A stretch of DNA of 64,000 nucleotides from Auanema rhodensis. Taxonomy: Eukaryota > Nematoda > Chromadorea > Rhabditida > Rhabditidae. Shown one piece after another: positions 37,275 through 51,200 of this stretch. The first letter of the stretch is position 1, and every line of letters begins with the position of its first letter. The DNA lies in the NCBI GenBank assembly GCA_964057225.1, contig OZ059900.1:17313638-17377637 (forward strand), written 5' to 3'. A model generated the notes under the pieces. The model was given only the letters and a program-made list of their open reading frames with translations. It was not told where the DNA came from and made no database searches. The translations under genes and the position numbers were made by a program.

Positions 37275-39326
37275 TGTCAATGAAACCTAGCTCAAAATTG
37301 TTCGTACAACGTCTAGTTCCACTTTCACGACAAAAAAACAGGGGTTAGAAAACTAAGGAAATTAGCATATTCTGAGGGCACGCCCCTTATGGCTAATATT
37401 GATTAAATCGATTTTTGTTCATATGAGTCGTCAAATGCAACGAATTTCAGCGTGTTACATACTAAAAGGAAGCATTTTACATGCTGAACACTAGAAAAAT
37501 ACAAAAACACAGTATTTCCCTTGAGAAATATTTTATTATGCTGGAAAACCAGTTTTTGGAAATTTCGCTGTAAACAAGGTTTTGACTTACGATTTCATGT
37601 GTTCAAACTCATGCAATGTCAATGAAACCTAGCTCAAAATTGTTCGTACAACGTCTAGTTCCACTTTCACGACAAAAAAACAAGGGTTAGAAAATTAAGG
37701 AAATTAGCATATTCTGAGGGCACGCCCCTTATGGCTAATATTGATTAAATCGATTTTTGTTCATATGAGTCGTCAAATGCAACGAATTTCAGCGAGTTAC
37801 ATACTAAAATGAAGCATTTTACATGCTGAACACTAGAAAAATACAAAAACACAGTATTTCCCATGAGAAATATTTTATTATGCTGGAAAACCAGTTTTTG
37901 GAAATTTCGCTGTAAACAAGGTTTTGACTTACGATTTCATGTGTTCAAACTCATGCAATGTCAATGAAACCTAGCTCAAAATTGTTCGTACAACGTCTAG
38001 TTCCACTTTCACGACAAAAAAACAGGGGTTAGAAAATTAAGGAAATTAGCATATTCTGAGGGCACGCCCCTTATGGCTAATATTGATTAAATCGATTTTT
38101 GTTCATATGAGTCGTCAAATGCAACGAATTTCAGCGTGTTACATACTAAAATGAAGCATTTTACATGCTGAACACTAGAAAAATACAAAAACACAGTATT
38201 TCCCATGAGAAATATTTTATTATGCTGGAAAACCAGTTTTTGGAAATTTCGCTGTAAACAAGGTTTTGACTTACGATTTCATGTGTTCAAACTCATGCAA
38301 TGTCAATGAAACCTAGCTCAAAATTGTTCGTACAACGTCTAGTTCCACTTTCACGACAAAAAAACAGGGGTTAGAAAATTAAGGAAATTAGCATATTCTG
38401 AGGGCACGCCCCTTATGGCTAATATTGATTAAATCGATTTTTGTTCATATGAGTCGTCAAATGCAACGAATTTCAGCATGTTACATACTAAAATGAAGCA
38501 TTTTACATGCTGAACACTAGAAAAATACAAAAACACAGTATTTCCCATGAGAAATATTTTATTATGCTGGAAAACCAGTTTTTGGAAATTTCGCTGTAAA
38601 CAAGGTTTTGACTTACGATTTCATGTGTTCAAACTCATGCAATGTCAATGAAACCTAGCTCAAAATTGTTCGTACAACGTCTAGTTCCACTTTCACGACA
38701 AAAAAACAAGGGTTAGAAAATTAAGGAAATTAGCATATTCTGAGGGCACGCCCCTTATGGCTAATATTGATTAAATCGATTTTTGTTCATATGAGTCGTC
38801 AAATGCAACGAATTTCAGCGTGTTACATACTAAAATGAAGCATTTTACATGCTGAACACTAGAAAAATACAAAAACACAGTATTTCCCATGAGAAATATT
38901 TTATTATGCTGGAAAACCAGTTTTTGGAAATTTCGCTGTAAACAAGGTTTTGACTTACGATTTCATGTGTTCAAACTCATGCAATGTCAATGAAACATAG
39001 CTCAAAATTGTTCGTACAACGTCTAGTTCCACTTTCACGACAAAAAAACAGGGGTTAGAAAATTAAGGAAATTAGCATATTCTGAGGGGACGCCCCTTAT
39101 GGCTAATATTGAATAAATCGATTTTTGTTCATATGAGTCGTCAAATGCAACGAATTTCAGCGTGTTACATACTAAAATGAAGCATTTTACATGCTGAACA
39201 CTAGAAAAATACAAAAACACAGTATTTCCCATGAGAAATATTTTATTATGCTGGAAAACCAGTTTTTGGAAATTTCGCTGTAAACAAGGTTTTGACTTAC
39301 GATTTCATGTGTTCAAACTCATGCAA
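37275..39326. repeat. Partial, rearranged third 12-monomer copy (M110-M115)
   Basis: M110-M113 repeat M104-M107 six monomers downstream (CCCTTGAG; GCGAGTT; plain; GCATGTT), though M111 lacks ACTTCCACG. M114 has ACAAGGG. M115 repeats the GGGGACGCC/GAATAAATC monomer 12 monomers after M103. The mixture of 6- and 12-monomer spacing suggests an unequal exchange that dropped part of the unit. Confidence 0.8.
39035..39232 (-). other. Chance 65-codon reading frame in M115; third copy
   Basis: The same translation again, 4,103 bp from the second copy because of the A lost in M107. The key changes are at 39113 (stop removed) and 39089. It lies in the rearranged third HOR copy, where flanking monomers differ, so this monomer moved with only part of the 12-monomer unit. 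Confidence 0.85.
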
Positions 39327-42300
39327 TGTCAATGAAACCTAGCTCAAAATTGTTCGTACAACGTCTAGTTCCACTTTCACGACAAAAAAACAAGGGTTAG
39401 AAAATTAAGGAAATTAGCATATTCTGAGGGCACGCCCCTTATGGCTAATATTGATTAAATCGATTTTTGTTCATATGAGTCGTCAAATGCAACGAATTTC
39501 AGCGTGTTACATACTAAAATGAAGCATTTTACATGCTGAACACTAGAAAAATACAAAAACACAGTATTTCCCATGAGAAATATTTTATTATGCTGGAAAA
39601 CCAGTTTTTGGAAATTTCGCTGTAAACAAGGTTTTGACTTACGATTTCATGTGTTCAAACTCATGCAATGTCAATGAAACCTAGCTCAAAATTGTTCGTA
39701 CAACGTCTAGTTCCACTTTCACGACAAAAAAACAGGGGTTAGAAAATTAAGGAAATTAGCATATTCTGAGGGCACGCCCCTTATGGCTAATATTGATTAA
39801 ATCGATTTTTGTTCATATGAGTCGTCAAATGCAACGAATTTCAGCGTGTTACATACTAAAATGAAGCATTTTACATGCTGAACACTAGAAAAATACAAAA
39901 ACACAGTATTTCCCATGAGAAATATTTTATTATGCTGGAAAACCAGTTTTTGGAAATTTCGCTGTAAACAAGGTTTTGACTTACGATTTCATGTGTTCAA
40001 ACTCATGCAATGTCAATGAAACCTAGCTCAAAATTGTTCGTACAACGTCTAGTTCCACTTTCACGACAAAAAAACAGGGGTTAGAAAATTAAGGAAATTA
40101 GCATATTCTGAGGGCACGCCCCTTATGGCTAATATTGATTAAATCGATTTTTGTTCATATGAGTCGTCAAATGCAACGAATTTCAGCATGTTACATACTA
40201 AAATGAAGCATTTTACATGCTGAACACTAGAAAAATACAAAAACACAGTATTTCCCATGAGAAATATTTTATTATGCTGGAAAACCAGTTTTTGGAAATT
40301 TCGCTGTAAACAAGGTTTTGACTTACGATTTCATGTGTTCAAACTCATGCAATGTCAATGAAACCTAGCTCAAAATTGTTCGTACAACGTCTAGTTCCAC
40401 TTTCACGACAAAAAAACAGGGGTTAGAAAATTAAGGAAATTAGCATATTCTGAGGGCACGCCCCTTATGGCTAATATTGATTAAATCGATTTTTGTTCAT
40501 ATGAGTCGTCAAATGCAACGAATTTCAGCGTGTTACATACTAAAATGAAGCATTTTACATGCTGAACACTAGAAAAATACAAAAACACAGTATTTCCCAT
40601 GAGAAATATTTTATTATGCTGGAAAACCAGTTTTTGGAAATTTCGCTGTAAACAAGGTTTTGACTTACGATTTCATGTGTTCAAACTCATGGAATGTCAA
40701 TGAAACCTGGCTCAAAATTGTTCGTACAACGTCTAGTTCCACTTTCACGACAAAAAAACAGGGGTTAGAAAATTAAGGAAATTAGCATATTCTGAGGGCA
40801 CGCCCCTTATGGCTAATATTGATTAAATCGATTTTTGTTCATATGAGTCGTCAAATGCAACGAATTTCAGCATGTTACATACTAAAATGAAGCATTTTAC
40901 ATGCTGAACACTAGAAAAATACAAAAACACAGTATTTCCCATGAGAAATATTTTATTATGCTGGAAAACCAGTTTTTGGAAATTTCGCTGTAAACAAGGT
41001 TTTGACTTACGATTTCATGTGTTCAAACTCATGCAATGTCAATGAAACCTAGCTCAAAATTGTTCGTACAACGTCTAGTTCCACTTTCACGACAAAAAAA
41101 CAAGGGTTAGAAAATTAAGGAAATTAGCATATTCTGAGGGCACGCCCCTTATGGCTAATATTGATTAAATCGATTTTTGTTCATATGAGTCGTCAAATGC
41201 AACGAATTTCAGCGTGTTACATACTAAAATGAAGCATTTTACATGCTGAACACTAGAAAAATACAAAAACACAGTATTTCCCATGAGAAATATTTTATTA
41301 TGCTGGAAAACCAGTTTTTGGAAATTTCGCTGTAAACAAGGTTTTGACTTACGATTTCATGTGTTCAAACTCATGCAATGTCAATGAAACCTAGCTCAAA
41401 ATTGTTCGTACAACGTCTAGTTCCACTTTCACGACAAAAAAACAGGGGTTAGAAAATTAAGGAAATTAGCATATTCTGAGGGCACGCCCCTTATGGCTAA
41501 TATTGATTAAATCGATTTTTGTTCATATGAGTCGTCAAATGCAACGAATTTCAGCGTGTTACATACTAAAATGAAGCATTTTACATGCTGAACACTAGAA
41601 AAATACAAAAACACAGTATTTCCCATGAGAAATATTTTATTATGCTGGAAAACCAGTTTTTGGAAATTTCGCTGTAAACAAGGTTTTGACTTACGATTTC
41701 ATGTGTTCAAACTCATGCAATGTCAATGAAACCTAGCTCAAAATTGTTCGTACAACGTCTAGTTCCACTTTCACGACAAAAAAACAGGGGTTAGAAAATT
41801 AAGGAAATTAGCATATTCTGAGGGCACGCCCCTTATGGCTAATATTGATTAAATCGATTTTTGTTCATATGAGTCGTCAAATGCAACGAATTTCAGCATG
41901 TTACATACTAAAATGAAGCATTTTACATGCTGAACACTAGAAAAATACAAAAACACAGTATTTCCCATGAGAAATATTTTATTATGCTGGAAAACCAGTT
42001 TTTGGAAATTTCGCTGTAAACAAGGTTTTGACTTACGATTTCATGTGTTCAAACTCATGCAATGTCAATGAAACCTAGCTCAAAATTGTTCGTACAACGT
42101 CTAGTTCCACTTTCACGACAAAAAAACAAGGGTTAGAAAATTAAGGAAATTAGCATATTCTGAGGGCACGCCCCTTATGGCTAATATTGATTAAATCGAT
42201 TTTTGTTCATATGAGTCGTCAAATGCAACGAATTTCAGCGTGTTACATACTAAAATGAAGCATTTTACATGCTGAACACTAGAAAAATACAAAAACACAG

Positions 42301-45300
42301 TATTTCCCATGAGAAATATTTTATTATGCTGGAAAACCAGTTTTTGGAAATTTCGCTGTAAACAAGGTTTTGACTTACGATTTCATGTGTTCAAACTCAT
42401 GCAATGTCAATGAAACCTAGCTCAAAATTGTTCGTACAACGTCTAGTTCCACTTTCACGACAAAAAAACAGGGGTTAGAAAATTAAGGAAATTAGCATAT
42501 TCTGAGGGCACGCCCCTTATGGCTAATATTGATTAAATCGATTTTTGTTCATATGAGTCGTCAAATGCAACGAATTTCAGCGTGTTACATACTAAAATGA
42601 AGCATTTTACATGCTGAACACTAGAAAAATACAAAAACACAGTATTTCCCATGAGAAATATTTTATTATGCTGGAAAACCAGTTTTTGGAAATTTCGCTG
42701 TAAACAAGGTTTTGACTTACGATTTCATGTGTTCAAACTCATGCAATGTCAATGAAACCTAGCTCAAAATTGTTCGTACAACGTCTAGTTCCACTTTCAC
42801 GACAAAAAAACAGGGGTTAGAAAATTAAGGAAATTAGCATATTCTGAGGGCACGCCCCTTATGGCTAATATTGATTAAATCGATTTTTGTTCATATGAGT
42901 CGTCAAATGCAACGAATTTCAGCATGTTACATACTAAAATGAAGCATTTTACATGCTGAACACTAGAAAAATACAAAAACACAGTATTTCCCATGAGAAA
43001 TATTTTATTATGCTGGAAAACCAGTTTTTGGAAATTTCGCTGTAAACAAGGTTTTGACTTACGATTTCATGTGTTCAAACTCATGCAATGTCAATGAAAC
43101 CTAGCTCAAAATTGTTCGTACAACGTCTAGTTCCACTTTCACGACAAAAAAACAGGGGTTAGAAAATTAAGGAAATTAGCATATTCTGAGGGCACGCCCC
43201 TTATGGCTAATATTGATTAAATCGATTTTTGTTCATATGAGTCGTCAAATGCAACGAATTTCAGCGTGTTACATACTAAAATGAAGCATTTTACATGCTG
43301 AACACTAGAAAAATACAAAAACACAGTATTTCCCATGAGAAATATTTTATTATGCTGGAAAACCAGTTTTTGGAAATTTCGCTGTAAACAAGGTTTTGAC
43401 TTACGATTTCATGTGTTCAAACTCATGGAATGTCAATGAAACCTAGCTCAAAATTGTTCGTACAACGTCTAGTTCCACTTTCACGACAAAAAAACAGGGG
43501 TTAGAAAATTAAGGAAATTAGCATATTCTGAGGGCACGCCCCTTATGGCTAATATTGATTAAATCGATTTTTGTTCATATGAGTCGTCAAATGCAACGAA
43601 TTTCAGCATGTTACATACTAAAATGAAGCATTTTACATGCTGAACACTAGAAAAATACAAAAACACAGTATTTCCCATGAGAAATATTTTATTATGCTGG
43701 AAAACCAGTTTTTGGAAATTTCGCTGTAAACAAGGTTTTGACTTACGATTTCATGTGTTCAAACTCATGCAATGTCAATGAAACCTAGCTCAAAATTGTT
43801 CGTACAACGTCTAGTTCCACTTTCACGACAAAAAAACAAGGGTTAGAAAATTAAGGAAATTAGCATATTCTGAGGGCACGCCCCTTATGGCTAATATTGA
43901 TTAAATCGATTTTTGTTCATATGAGTCGTCAAATGCAACGAATTTCAGCGTGTTACATACTAAAATGAAGCATTTTACATGCTGAACACTAGAAAAATAC
44001 AAAAACACAGTATTTCCCATGAGAAATATTTTATTATGCTGGAAAACCAGTTTTTGGAAATTTCGCTGTAAACAAGGTTTTGACTTACGATTTCATGTGT
44101 TCAAACTCATGCAATGTCAATGAAACCTAGCTCAAAATTGTTCGTACAACGTCTAGTTCCACTTTCACGACAAAAAAACAAGGGTTAGAAAATTAAGGAA
44201 ATTAGCATATTCTGAGGGCACGCCCCTTATGGCTAATATTGATTAAATCGATTTTTGTTCATATGAGTCGTCAAATGCAACGAATTTCAGCGTGTTACAT
44301 ACTAAAATGAAGCATTTTACATGCTGAACACTAGAAAAATACAAAAACACAGTATTTCCCATGAGAAATATTTTATTATGCTGGAAAACCAGTTTTTGGA
44401 AATTTCGCTGTAAACAAGGTTTTGACTTACGATTTCATGTGTTCAAACTCATGCAATGTCAATGAAACCTAGCTCAAAATTGTTCGTACAACGTCTAGTT
44501 CCACTTTCACGACAAAAAAACAGGGGTTAGAAAATTAAGGAAATTAGCATATTCTGAGGGCACGCCCCTTATGGCTAATATTGATTAAATCGATTTTTGT
44601 TCATATGAGTCGTCAAATGCAACGAATTTCAGCGTGTTACATACTAAAATGAAGCATTTTACATGCTGAACACTAGAAAAATACAAAAACACAGTATTTC
44701 CCATGAGAAATATTTTATTATGCTGGAAAACCAGTTTTTGGAAATTTCGCTGTAAACAAGGTTTTGACTTACGATTTCATGTGTTCAAACTCATGCAATG
44801 TCAATGAAACCTAGCTCAAAATTGTTCGTACAACGTCTAGTTCCACTTTCACGACAAAAAAACAGGGGTTAGAAAATTAAGGAAATTAGCATATTCTGAG
44901 GGCACGCCCCTTATGGCTAATATTGATTAAATCGATTTTTGTTCATATGAGTCGTCAAATGCAACGAATTTCAGCGTGTTACATACTAAAATGAAGCATT
45001 TTACATGCTGAACACTAGAAAAATACAAAAACACAGTATTTCCCATGAGAAATATTTTATTATGCTGGAAAACCAGTTTTTGGAAATTTCGCTGTAAACA
45101 AGGTTTTGACTTACGATTTCATGTGTTCAAACTCATGCAATGTCAATGAAACCTAGCTCAAAATTGTTCGTACAACGTCTAGTTCCACTTTCACGACAAA
45201 AAAACAGGGGTTAGAAAATTAAGGAAATTAGCATATTCTGAGGGCACGCCCCTTATGGCTAATATTGATTAAATCGATTTTTGTTCATATGAGTCGTCAA

Positions 45301-45824
45301 ATGCAACGAATTTCAGCATGTTACATACTAAAATGAAGCATTTTACATGCTGAACACTAGAAAAATACAAAAACACAGTATTTCCCATGAGAAATATTTT
45401 ATTATGCTGGAAAACCAGTTTTTGGAAATTTCGCTGTAAACAAGGTTTTGACTTACGATTTCATGTGTTCAAACTCATGCAATGTCAATGAAACCTAGCT
45501 CAAAATTGTTCGTACAACGTCTAGTTCCACTTTCACGACAAAAAAACAAGGGTTAGAAAATTAAGGAAATTAGCATATTCTGAGGGCACGCCCCTTATGG
45601 CTAATATTGATTAAATCGATTTTTGTTCATATGAGTCGTCAAATGCAACGAATTTCAGCGTGTTACATACTAAAATGAAGCATTTTACATGCTGAACACT
45701 AGAAAAATACAAAAACACAGTATTTCCCATGAGAAATATTTTATTATGCTGGAAAACCAGTTTTTGGAAATTTCGCTGTAAACAAGGTTTTGACTTACGA
45801 TTTCATGTGTTCAAACTCATGCAA
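39327..45824. repeat. Short-cycle domain built on the GCATGTT variant, part 1 (M116-M134)
   Basis: Monomers cycle through ACAAGGG, plain and GCATGTT types, as at M116-M118, M121-M123 and M124-M126 (1,026-bp cycles). Two extra monomers are sometimes inserted to make 5-monomer cycles (M119-M120 and M127-M128). The GGAATG change (for GCAATG) occurs at the start of M120 and M128, each a GCATGTT monomer, 2,736 bp apart. M120 also has a private CCTGGCTC. Variant diversity is lower here than elsewhere. Confidence 0.8.
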
Positions 45825-47192
45825 TGTCAATGAAACCTAGCTCAAAATTGTTCGTACAACGTCTAGTTCCACTTTCACGACAAAAAAACAGGGGTTAGAA
45901 AATTAAGGAAATTAGCATATTCTGAGGGCACGCCCCTTATGGCTAATATTGATTAAATCGATTTTTGTTCATATGAGTCGTCAAATGCAACGAATTTCAG
46001 CGTGTTACATACTAAAATGAAGCATTTTACATGCTGAACACTAGAAAAATACAAAAACACAGTATTTCCCATGAGAAATATTTTATTATGCTGGAAAACC
46101 AGTTTTTGGAAATTTCGCTGTAAACAAGGTTTTGACTTACGATTTCATCTGTTCAAACTCATGCAATGTCAATGAAACCTAGCTCAAAATTGTTCGTACA
46201 ACGTCTAGTTCCACTTTCACGACAAAAAAACAGGGGTTAGAAAATTAAGGAAATTAGCATATTCTGAGGGCACGCCCCTTATGGCTAATATTGATTAAAT
46301 CGATTTTTGTTCATATGAGTCGTCAAATGCAACGAATTTCAGCGTGTTACATACTAAAATGAAGCATTTTACATGCTGAACACTAGAAAAATACAGAAAC
46401 ACAGTATTTCCCATGAGAAATATTTTATTATGCTGGAAAACCAGTTTTTGGAAATTTCGCTGTAAACAAGGTTTTGACTTACGATTTCATGTGTTCAAAC
46501 TCATGCAATGTCAATGAAACCTAGCTCAAAATTGTTCGTACAACGTCTAGTTCCACTTTCACGACAAAAAAACAAGGGTTAGAAAATTAAGGAAATTAGC
46601 ATATTCTGAGGGCACGCCCTTTATGGCTAATATTGATTAAATCGATTTTTGTTCATATGAGTCGTCAAATGCAACGAATTTCAGCATGTTACATACTAAA
46701 ATGAAGCATTTTACATGCTGAACACTAGAAAAATACAAAAACACAGTATTTCCCATGAGAAATATTTTATTATGCTGGAAAACCAGTTTTTGGAAATTTC
46801 GCTGTAAACAAGGTTTTGACTTACGATTTCATGTGTTCAAACTCATGCAATGTCAATGAAACCTAGCTCAAAATTGTTCGTACAACGTCTAGTTCCACTT
46901 TCACGACAAAAAAACAGGGGTTAGAAAATTAAGGAAATTAGCATATTCTGAGGGCACGCCCCTTATGGCTAATATTGATTAAATCGATTTTTGTTCATAT
47001 GAGTCGTCAAATGCAACGAATTTCAGCATGTTACATACTAAAATGAAGCATTTTACATGCTGAACACTAGAAAAATACAAAAACACAGTATTTCCCATGA
47101 GAAATATTTTATTATGCTGGAAAACCAGTTTTTGGAAATTTCGCTGTAAACAAGGTTTTGACTTACGATTTCATGTGTTCAAACTCATGCAA
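45825..47192. repeat. 4-monomer HOR with CATCTGTTC / ACAGAAAC / GCCCTTTAT markers, copy 1 (M135-M138)
   Basis: M135 ends with CATCTGTTC instead of CATGTGTTC. M136 has ATACAGAAAC. M137 has ACAAGGG, GCCCTTTAT and GCATGTT. M138 has GCATGTT. The first three marker monomers recur in order 1,368 bp downstream, although M139, unlike M135, also has ACAAGGG. Confidence 0.85.
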
Positions 47193-48218
47193 TGTCAATG
47201 AAACCTAGCTCAAAATTGTTCGTACAACGTCTAGTTCCACTTTCACGACAAAAAAACAAGGGTTAGAAAATTAAGGAAATTAGCATATTCTGAGGGCACG
47301 CCCCTTATGGCTAATATTGATTAAATCGATTTTTGTTCATATGAGTCGTCAAATGCAACGAATTTCAGCGTGTTACATACTAAAATGAAGCATTTTACAT
47401 GCTGAACACTAGAAAAATACAAAAACACAGTATTTCCCATGAGAAATATTTTATTATGCTGGAAAACCAGTTTTTGGAAATTTCGCTGTAAACAAGGTTT
47501 TGACTTACGATTTCATCTGTTCAAACTCATGCAATGTCAATGAAACCTAGCTCAAAATTGTTCGTACAACGTCTAGTTCCACTTTCACGACAAAAAAACA
47601 GGGGTTAGAAAATTAAGGAAATTAGCATATTCTGAGGGCACGCCCCTTATGGCTAATATTGATTAAATCGATTTTTGTTCATATGAGTCGTCAAATGCAA
47701 CGAATTTCAGCGTGTTACATACTAAAATGAAGCATTTTACATGCTGAACACTAGAAAAATACAGAAACACAGTATTTCCCATGAGAAATATTTTATTATG
47801 CTGGAAAACCAGTTTTTGGAAATTTCGCTGTAAACAAGGTTTTGACTTACGATTTCATGTGTTCAAACTCATGCAATGTCAATGAAACCTAGCTCAAAAT
47901 TGTTCGTACAACGTCTAGTTCCACTTTCACGACAAAAAAACAAGGGTTAGAAAATTAAGGAAATTAGCATATTCTGAGGGCACGCCCTTTATGGCTAATA
48001 TTGATTAAATCGATTTTTGTTCATATGAGTCGTCAAATGCAACGAATTTCAGCATGTTACATACTAAAATGAAGCATTTTACATGCTGAACACTAGAAAA
48101 ATACAAAAACACAGTATTTCCCATGAGAAATATTTTATTATGCTGGAAAACCAGTTTTTGGAAATTTCGCTGTAAACAAGGTTTTGACTTACGATTTCAT
48201 GTGTTCAAACTCATGCAA
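47193..48218. repeat. Second, three-monomer copy of the same HOR (M139-M141)
   Basis: M139 (ACAAGGG, CATCTGTTC), M140 (ATACAGAAAC) and M141 (ACAAGGG, GCCCTTTAT, GCATGTT) repeat M135-M137. The following M142 is plain where M138 has GCATGTT, so the copy is cut short. Confidence 0.85.
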
Positions 48219-51200
48219 TGTCAATGAAACCTAGCTCAAAATTGTTCGTACAACGTCTAGTTCCACTTTCACGACAAAAAAACAGGGGTTAGAAAATTAA
48301 GGAAATTAGCATATTCTGAGGGCACGCCCCTTATGGCTAATATTGATTAAATCGATTTTTGTTCATATGAGTCGTCAAATGCAACGAATTTCAGCGTGTT
48401 ACATACTAAAATGAAGCATTTTACATGCTGAACACTAGAAAAATACAAAAACACAGTATTTCCCATGAGAAATATTTTATTATGCTGGAAAACCAGTTTT
48501 TGGAAATTTCGCTGTAAACAAGGTTTTGACTTACGATTTCATGTGTTCAAACTCATGCAATGTCAATGAAACCTAGCTCAAAATTGTTCGTACAACGTCT
48601 AGTTCCACTTTCACGACAAAAAAACAGGGGTTAGAAAATTAAGGAAATTAGCATATTCTGAGGGCACGCCCCTTATGGCTAATATTGATTAAATCGATTT
48701 TTGTTCATATGAGTCGTCAAATGCAACGAATTTCAGCATGTTACATACTAAAATGAAGCATTTTACATGCTGAACACTAGAAAAATACAAAAACACAGTA
48801 TTTCCCATGAGAAATATTTTATTATGCTGGAAAACCAGTTTTTGGAAATTTCGCTGTAAACAAGGTTTTGACTTACGATTTCATGTGTTCAAACTCATGC
48901 AATGTCAATGAAACCTAGCTCAAAATTGTTCGTACAACGTCTAGTTCCACTTTCACGACAAAAAAACAAGGGTTAGAAAATTAAGGAAATTAGCATATTC
49001 TGAGGGCACGCCCCTTATGGCTAATATTGATTAAATCGATTTTTGTTCATATGAGTCGTCAAATGCAACGAATTTCAGCGTGTTACATACTAAAATGAAG
49101 CATTTTACATGCTGAACACTAGAAAAATACAAAAACACAGTATTTCCCATGAGAAATATTTTATTATGCTGGAAAACCAGTTTTTGGAAATTTCGCTGTA
49201 AACAAGGTTTTGACTTACGATTTCATGTGTTCAAACTCATGCAATGTCAATGAAACCTAGCTCAAAATTGTTCGTACAACGTCTAGTTCCACTTTCACGA
49301 CAAAAAAACAAGGGTTAGAAAATTAAGGAAATTAGCATATTCTGAGGGCACGCCCCTTATGGCTAATATTGATTAAATCGATTTTTGTTCATATGAGTCG
49401 TCAAATGCAACGAATTTCAGCGTGTTACATACTAAAATGAAGCATTTTACATGCTGAACACTAGAAAAATACAAAAACACAGTATTTCCCATGAGAAATA
49501 TTTTATTATGCTGGAAAACCAGTTTTTGGAAATTTCGCTGTAAACAAGGTTTTGACTTACGATTTCATGTGTTCAAACTCATGCAATGTCAATGAAACCT
49601 AGCTCAAAATTGTTCGTACAACGTCTAGTTCCACTTTCACGACAAAAAAACAGGGGTTAGAAAATTAAGGAAATTAGCATATTCTGAGGGCACGCCCCTT
49701 ATGGCTAATATTGATTAAATCGATTTTTGTTCATATGAGTCGTCAAATGCAACGAATTTCAGCATGTTACATACTAAAATGAAGCATTTTACATGCTGAA
49801 CACTAGAAAAATACAAAAACACAGTATTTCCCATGAGAAATATTTTATTATGCTGGAAAACCAGTTTTTGGAAATTTCGCTGTAAACAAGGTTTTGACTT
49901 ACGATTTCATGTGTTCAAACTCATGGAATGTCAATGAAACCTAGCTCAAAATTGTTCGTACAACGTCTAGTTCCACTTTCACGACAAAAAAACAGGGGTT
50001 AGAAAATTAAGGAAATTAGCATATTCTGAGGGCACGCCCCTTATGGCTAATATTGATTAAATCGATTTTTGTTCATATGAGTCGTCAAATGCAACGAATT
50101 TCAGCATGTTACATACTAAAATGAAGCATTTTACATGCTGAACACTAGAAAAATACAAAAACACAGTATTTCCCATGAGAAATATTTTATTATGCTGGAA
50201 AACCAGTTTTTGGAAATTTCGCTGTAAACAAGGTTTTGACTTACGATTTCATGTGTTCAAACTCATGCAATGTCAATGAAACCTAGCTCAAAATTGTTCG
50301 TACAACGTCTAGTTCCACTTTCACGACAAAAAAACAAGGGTTAGAAAATTAAGGAAATTAGCATATTCTGAGGGCACGCCCCTTATGGCTAATATTGATT
50401 AAATCGATTTTTGTTCATATGAGTCGTCAAATGCAACGAATTTCAGCGTGTTACATACTAAAATGAAGCATTTTACATGCTGAACACTAGAAAAATACAA
50501 AAACACAGTATTTCCCATGAGAAATATTTTATTATGCTGGAAAACCAGTTTTTGGAAATTTCGCTGTAAACAAGGTTTTGACTTACGATTTCATGTGTTC
50601 AAACTCATGCAATGTCAATGAAACCTAGCTCAAAATTGTTCGTACAACGTCTAGTTCCACTTTCACGACAAAAAAACAGGGGTTAGAAAATTAAGGAAAT
50701 TAGCATATTCTGAGGGCACGCCCCTTATGGCTAATATTGATTAAATCGATTTTTGTTCATATGAGTCGTCAAATGCAACGAATTTCAGCGTGTTACATAC
50801 TAAAATGAAGCATTTTACATGCTGAACACTAGAAAAATACAAAAACACAGTATTTCCCATGAGAAATATTTTATTATGCTGGAAAACCAGTTTTTGGAAA
50901 TTTCGCTGTAAACAAGGTTTTGACTTACGATTTCATGTGTTCAAACTCATGCAATGTCAATGAAACCTAGCTCAAAATTGTTCGTACAACGTCTAGTTCC
51001 ACTTTCACGACAAAAAAACAGGGGTTAGAAAATTAAGGAAATTAGCATATTCTGAGGGCACGCCCCTTATGGCTAATATTGATTAAATCGATTTTTGTTC
51101 ATATGAGTCGTCAAATGCAACGAATTTCAGCATGTTACATACTAAAATGAAGCATTTTACATGCTGAACACTAGAAAAATACAAAAACACAGTATTTCCC

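Noticed and set aside
30828-39232. A repeated small protein gene on the minus strand
   Set aside because: The frame exists in the consensus monomer with a stop at codon 40, and one substitution removes it. Spacing equals the HOR period, and there is no domain or regulatory evidence.
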